A stretch of DNA of 56,740 nucleotides from CAZVBV01 sp964578905. Lineage in GTDB: Bacteria; Patescibacteriota; Gracilibacteria; UBA4473. The stretch lies in assembly GCA_964578905.1 (NCBI GenBank), contig CAZOER010000004.1, forward strand, positions 1-56,740, in the 5' to 3' direction. Shown here in pieces: positions 7,762-16,237 of this stretch; the stretch's first letter is position 1, and each line of letters starts with the position of its first letter. A program made the translations under genes and the position numbers. The notes under the pieces are model-generated. The model was not told the origin of the DNA. It made no database searches and saw only the letters and a program-made list of their open reading frames with translations.

Positions 7762-9324
7762 TCAAATCAAAACCCCAATCGTTCCCGCAATAATCCCATA
7801 CAGCAACAATGGCCAAATGGTCTTCTTTAAAATAACACCCTCTTGTCCCACGAGTCCAAGAACAGCGCATCCTGCGACAATATTCTGGATACTCACCATG
7901 TTTCCCATCGCGCCACCGACATTTTGCAGGGCCAAGACATTGGCAACATTCAAATCGAGAGACTGAGCCGTGGCCAGTTGTATCCCTCCAAAGGTAAGAT
8001 TGGCAACAGTATTAGACCCCGAGAAAAAAGCTCCGAGGGCTCCGAGAAAGGGCGCAAAAAAGTTCCATGTACTGCCCGTGATATCAGCGAGCATTTCCCC
8101 AATGATAAAAGCAGGAGCGTTGTCACCCACCATCAAGAGCTTCACAAACACAAGGGCTCCAAAAAGCGCCAGTGCAGGCTTTTCCATTCGATGCAATGTG
8201 GTGTAAAAAATTGTGTGTTGTTTTTCTTTATTCACCTTCAAGACAAAGAAGGAGAGCAGAACAATGAGGAGAAACGGAATAAAAGAGGGCACGTAGAGAA
8301 GTGCATGCGACCACGAGAGATCGGTTCCCAGTATGTGTCGCCATTGCAATACGAGCGATGGATTGATCAAGAATTCTCCAATGGGAGTCATTCCCCGGAT
8401 AGAGAAATCAGTTGTCGTGAAAAAATGCTTTATCCCCAAAGCATCAATTCTCGTTATCAGCAAAATTGCAACGGTTCCCAGAAGAGGAAAAAATGCCCGT
8501 CCTAGATTTTTGATTTTCTTCTTTGCCATCTTCTTTGTCTGCACGAGCCCAATGTTTTTCTTTGCAAAAAACACGGTTAATCCGAGTCCTACAACACCTC
8601 CGATGAGAGCTGGGAACTCAATGCTCACAAAAGAAAGAAGGGCGTAGGGAATAATGCAGGAGAGAATCGAGAGCAGTACGAAGATGAGATTCTTGCGAAT
8701 ATCGTTCCACGAAATAAGAAATCGCAGTGCTACGATTGGAATTATGAGTCCAATAAACGAATGAATCAGCGCACTTTTATTTCCAATTTCATTCAGCATT
8801 GCGGTTGTCAGTTCCAGATTTCCCAGTCCAAACCATGTCGGCATTCCCACCGCACCAAAGGAAACGGGGACAGTATTCATCACGAGACAGAGCATCACAA
8901 CCCGCACGGGATTGAATCCCAATCCCACCAGAATCGGTGCTGCCAAAGCGACAGGAGTTCCAAATCCACTCGTGCCTTCGATGAAAAAAGCAAAAGCCCA
9001 TCCCACGATCATTATCTGTGCGACTTTATTTGTGGTAATCGTTTCGAGCCATTTCTGAATGGTCTTCAGTGCTCCAGAATCTTTCATGAGTTGAAACAAA
9101 AGCACTGCTCCCCACACTACAAGTATCGGAACAAAGGCCGTCAAAATTCCGGCGATGACATCCGCGTTCACCAACGTTAATCCGCTCCCAAAATAACAAA
9201 AACGGATCCCATACAAAAGAAGCGCCGAAAGAGGGAGTGCCACAAAAGAAGGAACGCTCTTTCGTTTGGTCATCATCCAAACCAGAAGCGCAATTGGCGC
9301 AAGTGATACGAGGAAATCAATCAT
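7762..9324 (-). CDS. lctP: L-lactate permease family transporter
   Basis: A 520-residue polytopic membrane protein of the LctP family, which imports L-lactate (and glycolate) with protons. Family signatures are visible: FFIEGTSGFGTPVALAAPIL (about 110-130), VRVVMLCLVMNTVPVSFGAVGMP, and the C-terminal FFSGSNTVANLTFG and QNVGGAMGNMVSIQNIVA blocks. About 12-14 hydrophobic segments are present. The gene starts 3 nt after the stop of a small membrane protein gene, so they form an operon. It suggests that a fermentative cell either exports or uses lactate; direction cannot be read from sequence. No lactate dehydrogenase is nearby. Confidence 0.93.
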   Translation of the reverse strand: MIDFLVSLAPIALLVWMMTKRKSVPSFVALPLSALLLYGIRFCYFGSGLTLVNADVIAGILTAFVPILVVWGAVLLFQLMKDSGALKTIQKWLETITTNKVAQIMIVGWAFAFFIEGTSGFGTPVALAAPILVGLGFNPVRVVMLCLVMNTVPVSFGAVGMPTWFGLGNLELTTAMLNEIGNKSALIHSFIGLIIPIVALRFLISWNDIRKNLIFVLLSILSCIIPYALLSFVSIEFPALIGGVVGLGLTVFFAKKNIGLVQTKKMAKKKIKNLGRAFFPLLGTVAILLITRIDALGIKHFFTTTDFSIRGMTPIGEFLINPSLVLQWRHILGTDLSWSHALLYVPSFIPFLLIVLLSFFVLKVNKEKQHTIFYTTLHRMEKPALALFGALVFVKLLMVGDNAPAFIIGEMLADITGSTWNFFAPFLGALGAFFSGSNTVANLTFGGIQLATAQSLDLNVANVLALQNVGGAMGNMVSIQNIVAGCAVLGLVGQEGVILKKTIWPLLLYGIIAGTIGVLI

Positions 9325-9327
9325 TCC

Positions 9328-9612
9328 TTATTTTTTCCCTTCGTCGAGAGGGTTTTTTCCGGTGAAAGAAAAGTACATTACGAGAAGTCCAAGAAGGGCT
9401 GTGACCCACTGCCCGAAGACACTGAGGAATGAAAGAACTACCATTGCAAGTCCAACAAAGAAAATCGTTCGACGATTTACGGGTAACTTTTTAATGGTGC
9501 CTTCTACCTTGTGGTATTCGGAAGTTATCTCAGCAGAGGCCTTCTTCATAACACTTGGTCCTTCTGTTTTTGGAGCGTCGTTGTTTGGTTCTGTTTTTTT
9601 TGGAGGAGTCAT
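9328..9612 (-). CDS. Small membrane protein upstream of lctP
   Basis: 94 residues. A polar, Lys/Pro/Glu-rich N-terminus (1-50) is followed by two membrane segments (about 50-67 and 69-84: FFVGLAMVVLSFLSVFGQW, ALLGLLVMYFSF) and a short charged tail. No family is recognised. It is translated just ahead of lctP (3-nt gap), so it may assist the permease, but this rests on position alone. Confidence 0.75.
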   Translation of the reverse strand: MTPPKKTEPNNDAPKTEGPSVMKKASAEITSEYHKVEGTIKKLPVNRRTIFFVGLAMVVLSFLSVFGQWVTALLGLLVMYFSFTGKNPLDEGKK

Positions 9613-9669
9613 AACAAAGAATAAAACTTTCCGTTAGTGTATGACACAACGAGTGAGGACGCAAAGTTT

Positions 9670-12600
9670 TTAAGAGGTTTGATCTTTGGAGAGTTCTTTA
9701 TCCCATTTTCCATTACAGGCTTTTACCTCAAGATCGTCCATAGTGATGGTGATTGCGTGTTCCACCTCAATCAATGGAATCTCTGCTCGTTCCCAGGCAT
9801 CTACAAGATTATCAATCCAATTTTTTTTCAAAAGGTCATCTTCTCGATCCAATATATCAGAAGGAGAGAGCTTTGTATCAGAAAGAGACTCCCATGACTC
9901 TCCGATTTGTCCAAGAACCTGTTCGGTAATTTTTTTTTGCTTTGGGTGGTGAATTGCCTCAGCAGTGTTTTCACCAGGGGAGACATTTAGTTCTTCACAA
10001 GCCGTACGCATAATTCGACGAATCAAATGTTTTCGGTTTCGAACAACCTCAAGCACTTCTCGCAGTTTCGTATATTTCTCTGGATTAAAATTCCATCGAG
10101 ATTCCCCCTTTCCATCATCGCCTTCTCCTGCAAATTTAAACAGTGAATTTCGAACAAGGATTTCTTTTTCTTTTGCGGATTGAAGACTCTGTCCATTGCT
10201 CACAACGGCTACATATCCATTTTTATTTCGAAGGGATACAATTCTCCCCTCATTATTAAGCAGTCTTTTGTACGCTCCTTTTTCAAGATTGCATGATTTT
10301 GAAGTTCGTAATCGATTAAATTCTTTCACTTCTTTCTTTTCATTTTTTGCTGAAGGCAATCCTTCAGTACACTTTTTTGCAATGAAGTGAGTTATATTTT
10401 TTGAAATCCCTTCTACTTTTTCTTGAATTTCAGAAGGAACTTTTTCTGATTGGAATTCGATTTCAACAAATGGCGCTTCTCGTAAAAATTTCACCAAAAT
10501 AATACACGGATTTTCAGCATCGTTCTGGAATTCAAAACGAAAAGCCATTTTTCCAATACTTTCACTATTTTTCACCTGTGTAACATTTATAGACGCGTCT
10601 TTTAATTGCTCATTTACCTCTGGAAGAATACTATTTCCAAAATTTGGAGCTTTTAATCGCAAGACTTTATCGTAAGGGTTTCGTTGTTTTGAATTGCAGT
10701 AATCAAACTTACCCCGAAAGGCAATATCGTCATTTCGGATTTGGTCATAGATGGGGGATTCTTGGAAATTCAAAAACCATTCTTTGAAGACTTTTAATCG
10801 CTCTCGATTGTTTTTAATTAGTTCTTCTTTTTGTTGCTGTTTCTCCTTTTCCTCGCTCTTCCTTACTTCTTCTTGCGCAGATTCTTCTTCCTTCTTTTTA
10901 AAATCGTTTACAATTTTTTGAATTTCTTCTTTTAAGTCTTTGTTTAGTATTTCTAATGAAACAGTTTCTTCTTCGTGTAAAAATGTGATTTTAAAATTCT
11001 CGCCAGAGACAAGAATGAACGGAACTCCATCAATTTCTAATTCATCAATACTGTTTTGTGAAAACGTAATATTTAAGCTTTCTCCGACTCGAGTAATAGT
11101 GGCGAGTTTAGGATCTTCTGAAAGCAAATACCAGAGCCCAGCTTCGATATTCTTTTGACTCGCTTCAAGAATCTTTTGTGGAAGTAGGTCGTTTTGTAGT
11201 GAAGGAATTGGAACAGATTCTTCTTCAGAGGTGTCTTGAGGATCTTTTTCATCGGTATCTAATTCTTCTTTGATCTCCCGAGAGAGTCGCAAAGGAACTC
11301 CCTTCGTTCGAGAACTTTTGTCTTCCCCAAAAGAGAGTTTTACATTTAAATTTGTCCCATGAAAGTGAGATTCAATCGTTTGGATAAAGTCAGAGAAGTT
11401 TATGTCGACACCTCCGTCTGCTGACTTTGAAAAAGACGTAATATCCAAAGGAAAAATATCTCCATTTATTGAGATCCAGAGGGTATTATTTTCGGGTGTA
11501 TTATTAAGGTAAATTTTATTTCTTCCTCGATTTGAAAAGTTCGGAACAGATGGTTTTTCGGGAGATATAATTTTTTCGGTAGTATCTTTTGTATCGGTCA
11601 CAAGTCTTTCGCTAACAACTTCTTTTCGGGATTCCTCTTGAGCCTGCTCATGTTCTTCTTTTTTCCATTTTTCAAAAAGAACTCGTAGACTATGTGGAAG
11701 CTTCGATGCGGAATTCGAATTCCTTCTTTTTTTTGTTTTCGCATTCATCTCTTTTTTCCAAAACCATTCAAGTAGTTTTCGGAATTCAGAGTCATGTCCA
11801 ATAGTGCCATCTTTTTCAATCCATTTAGCAAACTCACTCCAAACACGAGAAAACTCTTTTTCTTTTGAATATTCTTCGAAAGAATAGGCGCATTCTATTT
11901 CTCTAAAAAGGAGAAGGATTATTCCTTGAAAAGTTTCTCGCTTTTGACCTTCATCGAGATGAGAAAATGTTTTTAGAGCCAAGAAAAATTCATCCCATTG
12001 AAACTGATATCCGTCTTCAGAAACTCTTTGGAAAGGGTGTAGATCTTTTGCTGTTGAAGCAGATACATCATCACTCTCTTGTTCTGTATCTTTTTTGTTC
12101 AAGACTCCCGGAGGAGTAGCAATAGAATATTTAAGAACTCCTTCGTAACGAAGATCAAATCGGGAAGGAACTTTATTTAATTTCTCAATAAAAAGTGGCA
12201 AACAAACAATAGCTCTTTCTGCATAAAGATTTGTAGCCAGCTCAAGGATTTCTGTTTTATGTGTTTCTACAAAATGACGTTGGAGCGCAGATTCATCTAC
12301 TTGGGGAATGTCTTGGCTTTTTCCAGAAAGAGGGGGCGGGAAATTTATTTTTGATAAAGCAGGAAACTCCAAATCAGTTTTTGTAATTTCTATCGTAGTA
12401 ACAAATTTTTGCATTGTCTTAAGAACGCTCTCGAAGTGTTTTATTTCAGGAACATCTTTGCTTTTTGCAGCGTAAAGAATAAATTTTAAACTACGGAGCA
12501 CATCTTTGTCTGCAAGAATTTCTAGTGTTTTCAATGCTTTTTCGTCTTCATTTTTGCAATCTAAAATTTCTTGAAAAAGCTTAGAAAATCCAATTACATC

Positions 12601-12762
12601 CCAGATTTCAGAAGCTTCCATATCATCAAAAAGGAGATGAACATTTTCTAAAGAGCCGGGAGCAATTTCTGCAAATTCAAGCAGTTCTAAATACAATTGT
12701 TCCCGTTGGATGTTTACCAACTCACTTGTCTTTTGAGGATGCTTTTCGATTGTTTGTTTCAT
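9670..12762 (-). CDS. Large hypothetical protein (1030 aa), unrecognised
   Basis: No signal peptide or membrane segment is apparent, so it is probably cytoplasmic. The sequence alternates predicted globular blocks with highly charged Glu/Lys-rich stretches. The most striking stretch lies near the middle (around residue 630: KKKEEESAQEEVRKSEEKE), likely a coiled coil. Phe/Ile-rich beta-type segments (such as ISINGDIFPLDITSFS and GVPFILVSGENFKITFLHEE) may be repeated small domains. No nucleotide-binding motif was seen. It has its own promoter (12781-12808) and a GAGAGG sequence about 12 nt before the ATG, one of the few Shine-Dalgarno-like sites here. It is divergent from dus. Confidence 0.85.
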   Translation of the reverse strand: MKQTIEKHPQKTSELVNIQREQLYLELLEFAEIAPGSLENVHLLFDDMEASEIWDVIGFSKLFQEILDCKNEDEKALKTLEILADKDVLRSLKFILYAAKSKDVPEIKHFESVLKTMQKFVTTIEITKTDLEFPALSKINFPPPLSGKSQDIPQVDESALQRHFVETHKTEILELATNLYAERAIVCLPLFIEKLNKVPSRFDLRYEGVLKYSIATPPGVLNKKDTEQESDDVSASTAKDLHPFQRVSEDGYQFQWDEFFLALKTFSHLDEGQKRETFQGIILLLFREIECAYSFEEYSKEKEFSRVWSEFAKWIEKDGTIGHDSEFRKLLEWFWKKEMNAKTKKRRNSNSASKLPHSLRVLFEKWKKEEHEQAQEESRKEVVSERLVTDTKDTTEKIISPEKPSVPNFSNRGRNKIYLNNTPENNTLWISINGDIFPLDITSFSKSADGGVDINFSDFIQTIESHFHGTNLNVKLSFGEDKSSRTKGVPLRLSREIKEELDTDEKDPQDTSEEESVPIPSLQNDLLPQKILEASQKNIEAGLWYLLSEDPKLATITRVGESLNITFSQNSIDELEIDGVPFILVSGENFKITFLHEEETVSLEILNKDLKEEIQKIVNDFKKKEEESAQEEVRKSEEKEKQQQKEELIKNNRERLKVFKEWFLNFQESPIYDQIRNDDIAFRGKFDYCNSKQRNPYDKVLRLKAPNFGNSILPEVNEQLKDASINVTQVKNSESIGKMAFRFEFQNDAENPCIILVKFLREAPFVEIEFQSEKVPSEIQEKVEGISKNITHFIAKKCTEGLPSAKNEKKEVKEFNRLRTSKSCNLEKGAYKRLLNNEGRIVSLRNKNGYVAVVSNGQSLQSAKEKEILVRNSLFKFAGEGDDGKGESRWNFNPEKYTKLREVLEVVRNRKHLIRRIMRTACEELNVSPGENTAEAIHHPKQKKITEQVLGQIGESWESLSDTKLSPSDILDREDDLLKKNWIDNLVDAWERAEIPLIEVEHAITITMDDLEVKACNGKWDKELSKDQTS

Positions 12763-12780
12763 TTGTAATATTTCCTCTCT

Positions 12781-12808
12781 TTTTTACACATTTTTACTAA
12801 AATGTCAA
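12781..12808 (-). promoter_or_regulatory. Promoter of the 1030-residue protein gene
   Basis: On the minus strand, TTGACA (12808-12803) and TAAAAA (12786-12781) are 16 bp apart. The start codon lies 18 nt after the -10 box, preceded by GAGAGG. Confidence 0.65.
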
Positions 12809-12817
12809 CCTCATCCT

Positions 12818-12845
12818 TTGCTTTTTCCCTAAAAATCCATACAAA
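12818..12845 (+). promoter_or_regulatory. Possible promoter of dus
   Basis: TTGCTT (12818-12823) and TACAAA (12840-12845), 16-bp spacer, end 9 nt before the dus ATG. The match is weak, but no other candidate is visible in the 92-bp divergent gap. Confidence 0.4.
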
Positions 12846-12854
12846 GGGTGCGAC

Positions 12855-13832
12855 ATGAATACTGATTTTTGGAAAGAACTCAAGCGACCGATTCTTGTAC
12901 TGGCTCCAATGGCAGGATATACGGAAAGTCCCTTTCGTAGACTGGTCAAAGAGATCGAGCCTTCGACAGTTTTAATTTCAGAACTCATTTCCGCGGAAGC
13001 ATTACGACGAAACAAAGAGAAAACACTCCGGATGACAGAGTTTACACCAGAAGAAAAAGGATATTATTGTGTGCAGCTCTTTGGAAATGATGAGCAGGCG
13101 TTCATTGAGTCAGCGAAGGTGGTGGAAGAAATTGGAGCGGATGGAATCGATCTCAATCTGGGTTGTCCCTCGCCCAAAGTCATCGGATCGGGGCATGGTT
13201 CAGCACTTTTGAAAGACCCCAAGGCCACGGCAAAAATGATTGGGGCACTCGTGAAATCCACAAAATTACCTGTTTCCGTGAAGATGCGATTGGGGTTTTA
13301 TGATGACAAAGATTTAATTGAAACCGCTAAGAGTTTCGAAACAGCTGGGATTTCATCCCTTGCGATTCACGGAAGAACTACCGCACAGAAATTTAGCGGA
13401 AAAGCGAACTGGGAAAAGATTTACGAAGTAAAAAAGCATCTCAAGATTCCCGTTATCGGAAACGGTGACATTACTTCCGCAACTATTGCGAAGGATCGAT
13501 TAAAGAATCTCGATGGCATCATGATTGGACAAGCGGCATTGCGAAATCCTTGGATTTTTGCGCAGTGTCGGGCGATTTTTGATGGGAAAGAAGTCCCCCC
13601 CAAGCCAACACTCGAGCAACAACTCGACTTCTTCCGAAAACACGCGCAGTTGGCTGTGAAATACAAAAATGAGAAATGGGCGATGACAGAACTGCGCAAA
13701 CACTTCGCACACTTTGTTCGAGGGATTCCTCATGCATCGAAGTTTCGTGATCGATTGATTCGCGTAGAAACTTTGGCAGACATGGAAGAAATCTTTGCAG
13801 ACATTTTGGAGTCGTCCCGATTAGACAAATAA
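12855..13832 (+). CDS. dus: tRNA-dihydrouridine synthase
   Basis: 325-residue FMN enzyme that reduces uridine to dihydrouridine in tRNA D-loops. It has the TIM-barrel start LAPMAGYTESPFRRL (about 15-29) and the active-site region DLNLGCPSPKVIGSGHG (about 97-113) with the conserved Cys of the GCP motif. It also has SVKMRLGF, the SLAIHGRTTAQKFSG block with the proton-relay and FMN-binding His, and IPVIGNGDI. The GCPSPKVIGSG spacing is closest to the DusC-like arrangement; the exact subfamily (A/B/C) is not assigned. It is followed 24 nt later by htpX on the same strand, which has its own promoter. Confidence 0.95.
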   Translation: MNTDFWKELKRPILVLAPMAGYTESPFRRLVKEIEPSTVLISELISAEALRRNKEKTLRMTEFTPEEKGYYCVQLFGNDEQAFIESAKVVEEIGADGIDLNLGCPSPKVIGSGHGSALLKDPKATAKMIGALVKSTKLPVSVKMRLGFYDDKDLIETAKSFETAGISSLAIHGRTTAQKFSGKANWEKIYEVKKHLKIPVIGNGDITSATIAKDRLKNLDGIMIGQAALRNPWIFAQCRAIFDGKEVPPKPTLEQQLDFFRKHAQLAVKYKNEKWAMTELRKHFAHFVRGIPHASKFRDRLIRVETLADMEEIFADILESSRLDK

Positions 13833-13849
13833 GATACGTATCCTAAAAT
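13821..13849 (+). promoter_or_regulatory. Promoter of htpX, leaderless geometry
   Basis: TTAGAC (13821-13826), 17-bp spacer, TAAAAT (13844-13849). Only 6 nt separate the -10 box from the ATG at 13856, so transcription should start at or next to the start codon. The -35 box lies inside the dus stop region. Confidence 0.6.
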
Positions 13850-13855
13850 GAGCTC

Positions 13856-14755
13856 ATGAAATTTCTCAAACGAATAGCGCTTTTCTTGCTCGTAAATATC
13901 GCCGTAATTTTACTTCTTACGACGGTGGCGAGCGTCTTTAAGATTGACCTCTACTACCTCAAACCATACGGACTGGATCTGACGGCGTTGATGATTTTCT
14001 CTGCGATTATTGGATTCGCGGGAAGTTTTATTTCCCTCCTTCTCTCCAAACAAATGGCGAAGTGGATGATGAAGGTGAAAGTTTTTACCGAAGCGCACGA
14101 TGCGCATGAACGAAAATTAATCGACGTTGTTTCGCGTATTGCGGCGCAACTGGAAATTAAAATGCCAGAGGTTGGGATTTATTCTTCCCCCGAGGTAAAT
14201 GCTTTTGCGACCGGACGATCTCGAAATCACTCACTCGTGGCAGTGTCATCAGGACTCCTTCAAGAACTAAACGAAGACGAGCTCGAAGGCGTACTCGCGC
14301 ACGAGATGGCACACATCGCGAATGGCGACATGGTGACGATGACCCTTCTTCAAGGAGTGATTAACACATTTGTTATCTTCCTTTCACGAGTGGTCGCCTA
14401 TGCGGTCATGAATGCTCTCGGAAAGGGTGGTCGCGACATGGGATATTTCATGTACTACATTGTATCGATCGTTTTCCAGATTATTTTTGGAATGATTGCT
14501 TCGACCATTGTCTTTGCATTCTCTCGACGACGAGAGTTCAGAGCGGATAGAGGTGGGGCAGAATTTGTGGGGAAAGCGAAGATGATTGCGGCCCTCAAAA
14601 AATTGAGCACGCTCACAAATCGAGTTGATACGAAGCAAGCCGCACTTGCGACAATGAAGATATCAGACAAACGCGGACGCTTTGGGAAGATATTCAGCAC
14701 GCATCCCCCGATGGAAGAAAGAATTGCGCGATTGGAACAATTGAGACAAAATTGA
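13856..14755 (+). CDS. htpX: HtpX-family membrane zinc metalloprotease
   Basis: 299-residue M48 family protease of membrane-protein quality control. Two N-terminal membrane helices (about 6-28 and 40-62) precede the catalytic HEMAH (149-153), followed by two more membrane spans. The third zinc ligand Glu lies in the RREFRADRGGAEF region. The upstream SPEVNAFATGRSRNHSLVAV block is typical. No Shine-Dalgarno is present; the -10 box sits 6 nt before the ATG. The stop codon is TGA, one of the genes showing UGA is a stop in this genome. A tRNA-Arg gene follows 37 nt downstream. Confidence 0.96.
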   Translation: MKFLKRIALFLLVNIAVILLLTTVASVFKIDLYYLKPYGLDLTALMIFSAIIGFAGSFISLLLSKQMAKWMMKVKVFTEAHDAHERKLIDVVSRIAAQLEIKMPEVGIYSSPEVNAFATGRSRNHSLVAVSSGLLQELNEDELEGVLAHEMAHIANGDMVTMTLLQGVINTFVIFLSRVVAYAVMNALGKGGRDMGYFMYYIVSIVFQIIFGMIASTIVFAFSRRREFRADRGGAEFVGKAKMIAALKKLSTLTNRVDTKQAALATMKISDKRGRFGKIFSTHPPMEERIARLEQLRQN

Positions 14756-14792
14756 CACTAGGACGTTGAGCAATAAAATCGGTGACGCGTAA

Positions 14793-14867
14793 GGTCCCGT
14801 AGTTCAACGGATAGAACATTAGTTTGCGGAACTGGAGATCCAGGTTCGATTCCTGGCGGGACCGCCA
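14793..14867 (+). tRNA. tRNA-Arg (GCG)
   Basis: All arms pair: acceptor GGTCCCG/CGGGACC, D-stem GTTC/GAAC, anticodon stem TTAGT/ACTGG with loop TTGCGGA, T-arm CCAGG/CCTGG with loop TTCGATT, discriminator G, encoded CCA (14865-14867). The anticodon is GCG, which reads CGC and CGU. Most bacteria use ACG (edited to ICG) for this box, so a G34 arginine tRNA is unusual. Confidence 0.94.
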
Positions 14868-14889
14868 CAGTGTTTCCCAAGACTATAGT

Positions 14890-14917
14890 TTGACAAGCTT
14901 TTAAAAACAGTTACTTT
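14890..14917 (+). promoter_or_regulatory. Possible promoter of the nitronate-monooxygenase-like gene
   Basis: A perfect TTGACA (14890-14895) with TACTTT (14912-14917) 16 bp later. An alternative -10 (TAAATT, 14927-14932) sits 6 nt before the ATG but lacks a matching -35. Confidence 0.45.
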
Positions 14918-14938
14918 TGCCCAAGTTAAATTGAAATC

Positions 14939-16237
14939 ATGGTAGAAAACAACGAACAGATCGATTCAAAGGAACAACTAGACTACAAAGAATATGTACG
15001 TCTTCCTATTTTCAAATCAGAAGAAGAAAAATGGGCTTATATGGAAGACATTGGAAATAGAGAAAAATTATTCCCACTCATCCAAGGAGGAATGGGACTG
15101 CAGGTTTCAAATGTGGAATCAGCGACAGCGGTTTCAAACGAAGGAGGAATTGGAACGCTATCAGGAGCGATTCCTGCCGTTGTTGAGACATATGAAGAAA
15201 TTGATGGGAAGAATTTAGGAATGCCAGAGAATCGAAAAATTTCACACGCTAATAATGCGAAACGGTTTAAAGCAGATATCGATGCTTTCGCAGAAAATAC
15301 AGGTCATCAGATTCGAGCGGTAAACATTATGAAAGCGGTTACGGATTTTGAGGAACTTGTTGAAATTGCTGGAAAGTCTGAGAAAGTTGATATGCTTTTT
15401 GTGGGAGCTGGACTCTACACAAAATGTTCCGAAGCAATGGAAAAATATCCACATATGAAATTTGTGCCGATTGTTTCTTCTGAAAAAGTAGCGAGTTTCT
15501 TTCGGAACAGGGTTACGAAAAAATCAACAGAAAAACTCTATGCAATTTATATTGAACACCCGTTTGCAGGGGGGCATGATGGGTATGAAAAAAACGATGA
15601 TTATACAGATCACGAAGCCATGAAAGCACAATATAATCCTCAAAAACTCTATAACGAAACTCGGGAAACAGTACCTGATACACCTCTTATTCTTGGAGGG
15701 AGTGGAATCGCTGATAATAACGACGTCAAAGAAGCCTACGATATAGGATTTAGTGGAGTAGCGAGTGGAACAATGTTTTCTTTGGCAGAAGAATCAGGAT
15801 TTCCAGAAAATGTAAAAAAAGAAGTCATTCTCAATAAAAAAATGCCAACAATTGTCACAAAAAGCAGTCCAGCCAATATGCTTTCGACAAGTGTTGATAA
15901 TGGATTTCTTGCTCGTCTAGAAAAGATGAGAGATGCAGTCGTTAAGAATGCAGAAGAATTTGAAACAACGGAATACACTGAATATTTCAAAAAATGTATT
16001 CGAGAATGTATTGATTGTATTGGTGCGAATTGTCAGTTTCGAAAAGGAAAAACACCGTATTGTATTGCGGATGCTTTAAAAAATACGATTTTAGGAAAAC
16101 TTGATTCACTTGTCTTTACGGGAAAAGTTCGTGATAGAGCAATTGACCTTCCGATTTTTGAAAACGGAAATATTCCTACAACAAAAGAAATTTATGCGTG
16201 GTTAGCAGGGAATGAAGATACTCCTGTTACGGTTTAA
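14939..16237 (+). CDS. Nitronate monooxygenase / FabK-like FMN flavoprotein
   Basis: 432-residue TIM-barrel flavoprotein of the 2-nitropropane dioxygenase family. It has the phosphate/FMN-binding signatures PLIQGGMGLQVSN (about 46-58), NEGGIGTLSG, and LILGGSGIADNNDVKEAYDIGFSGVASGT in the second half. FAGGHDG (about 209-215) holds the catalytic-type His. The N-terminal 35 residues and the last 60 extend beyond the core. The C-terminal part has five cysteines in the pattern C353-x3-C357-x2-C360-x4-C365-x9-C375. The substrate cannot be told; members oxidise nitronates or act as enoyl-ACP reductases. Its 3' end overlaps tyrS tail-to-tail by 11 bp. Confidence 0.9.
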   Translation: MVENNEQIDSKEQLDYKEYVRLPIFKSEEEKWAYMEDIGNREKLFPLIQGGMGLQVSNVESATAVSNEGGIGTLSGAIPAVVETYEEIDGKNLGMPENRKISHANNAKRFKADIDAFAENTGHQIRAVNIMKAVTDFEELVEIAGKSEKVDMLFVGAGLYTKCSEAMEKYPHMKFVPIVSSEKVASFFRNRVTKKSTEKLYAIYIEHPFAGGHDGYEKNDDYTDHEAMKAQYNPQKLYNETRETVPDTPLILGGSGIADNNDVKEAYDIGFSGVASGTMFSLAEESGFPENVKKEVILNKKMPTIVTKSSPANMLSTSVDNGFLARLEKMRDAVVKNAEEFETTEYTEYFKKCIRECIDCIGANCQFRKGKTPYCIADALKNTILGKLDSLVFTGKVRDRAIDLPIFENGNIPTTKEIYAWLAGNEDTPVTV

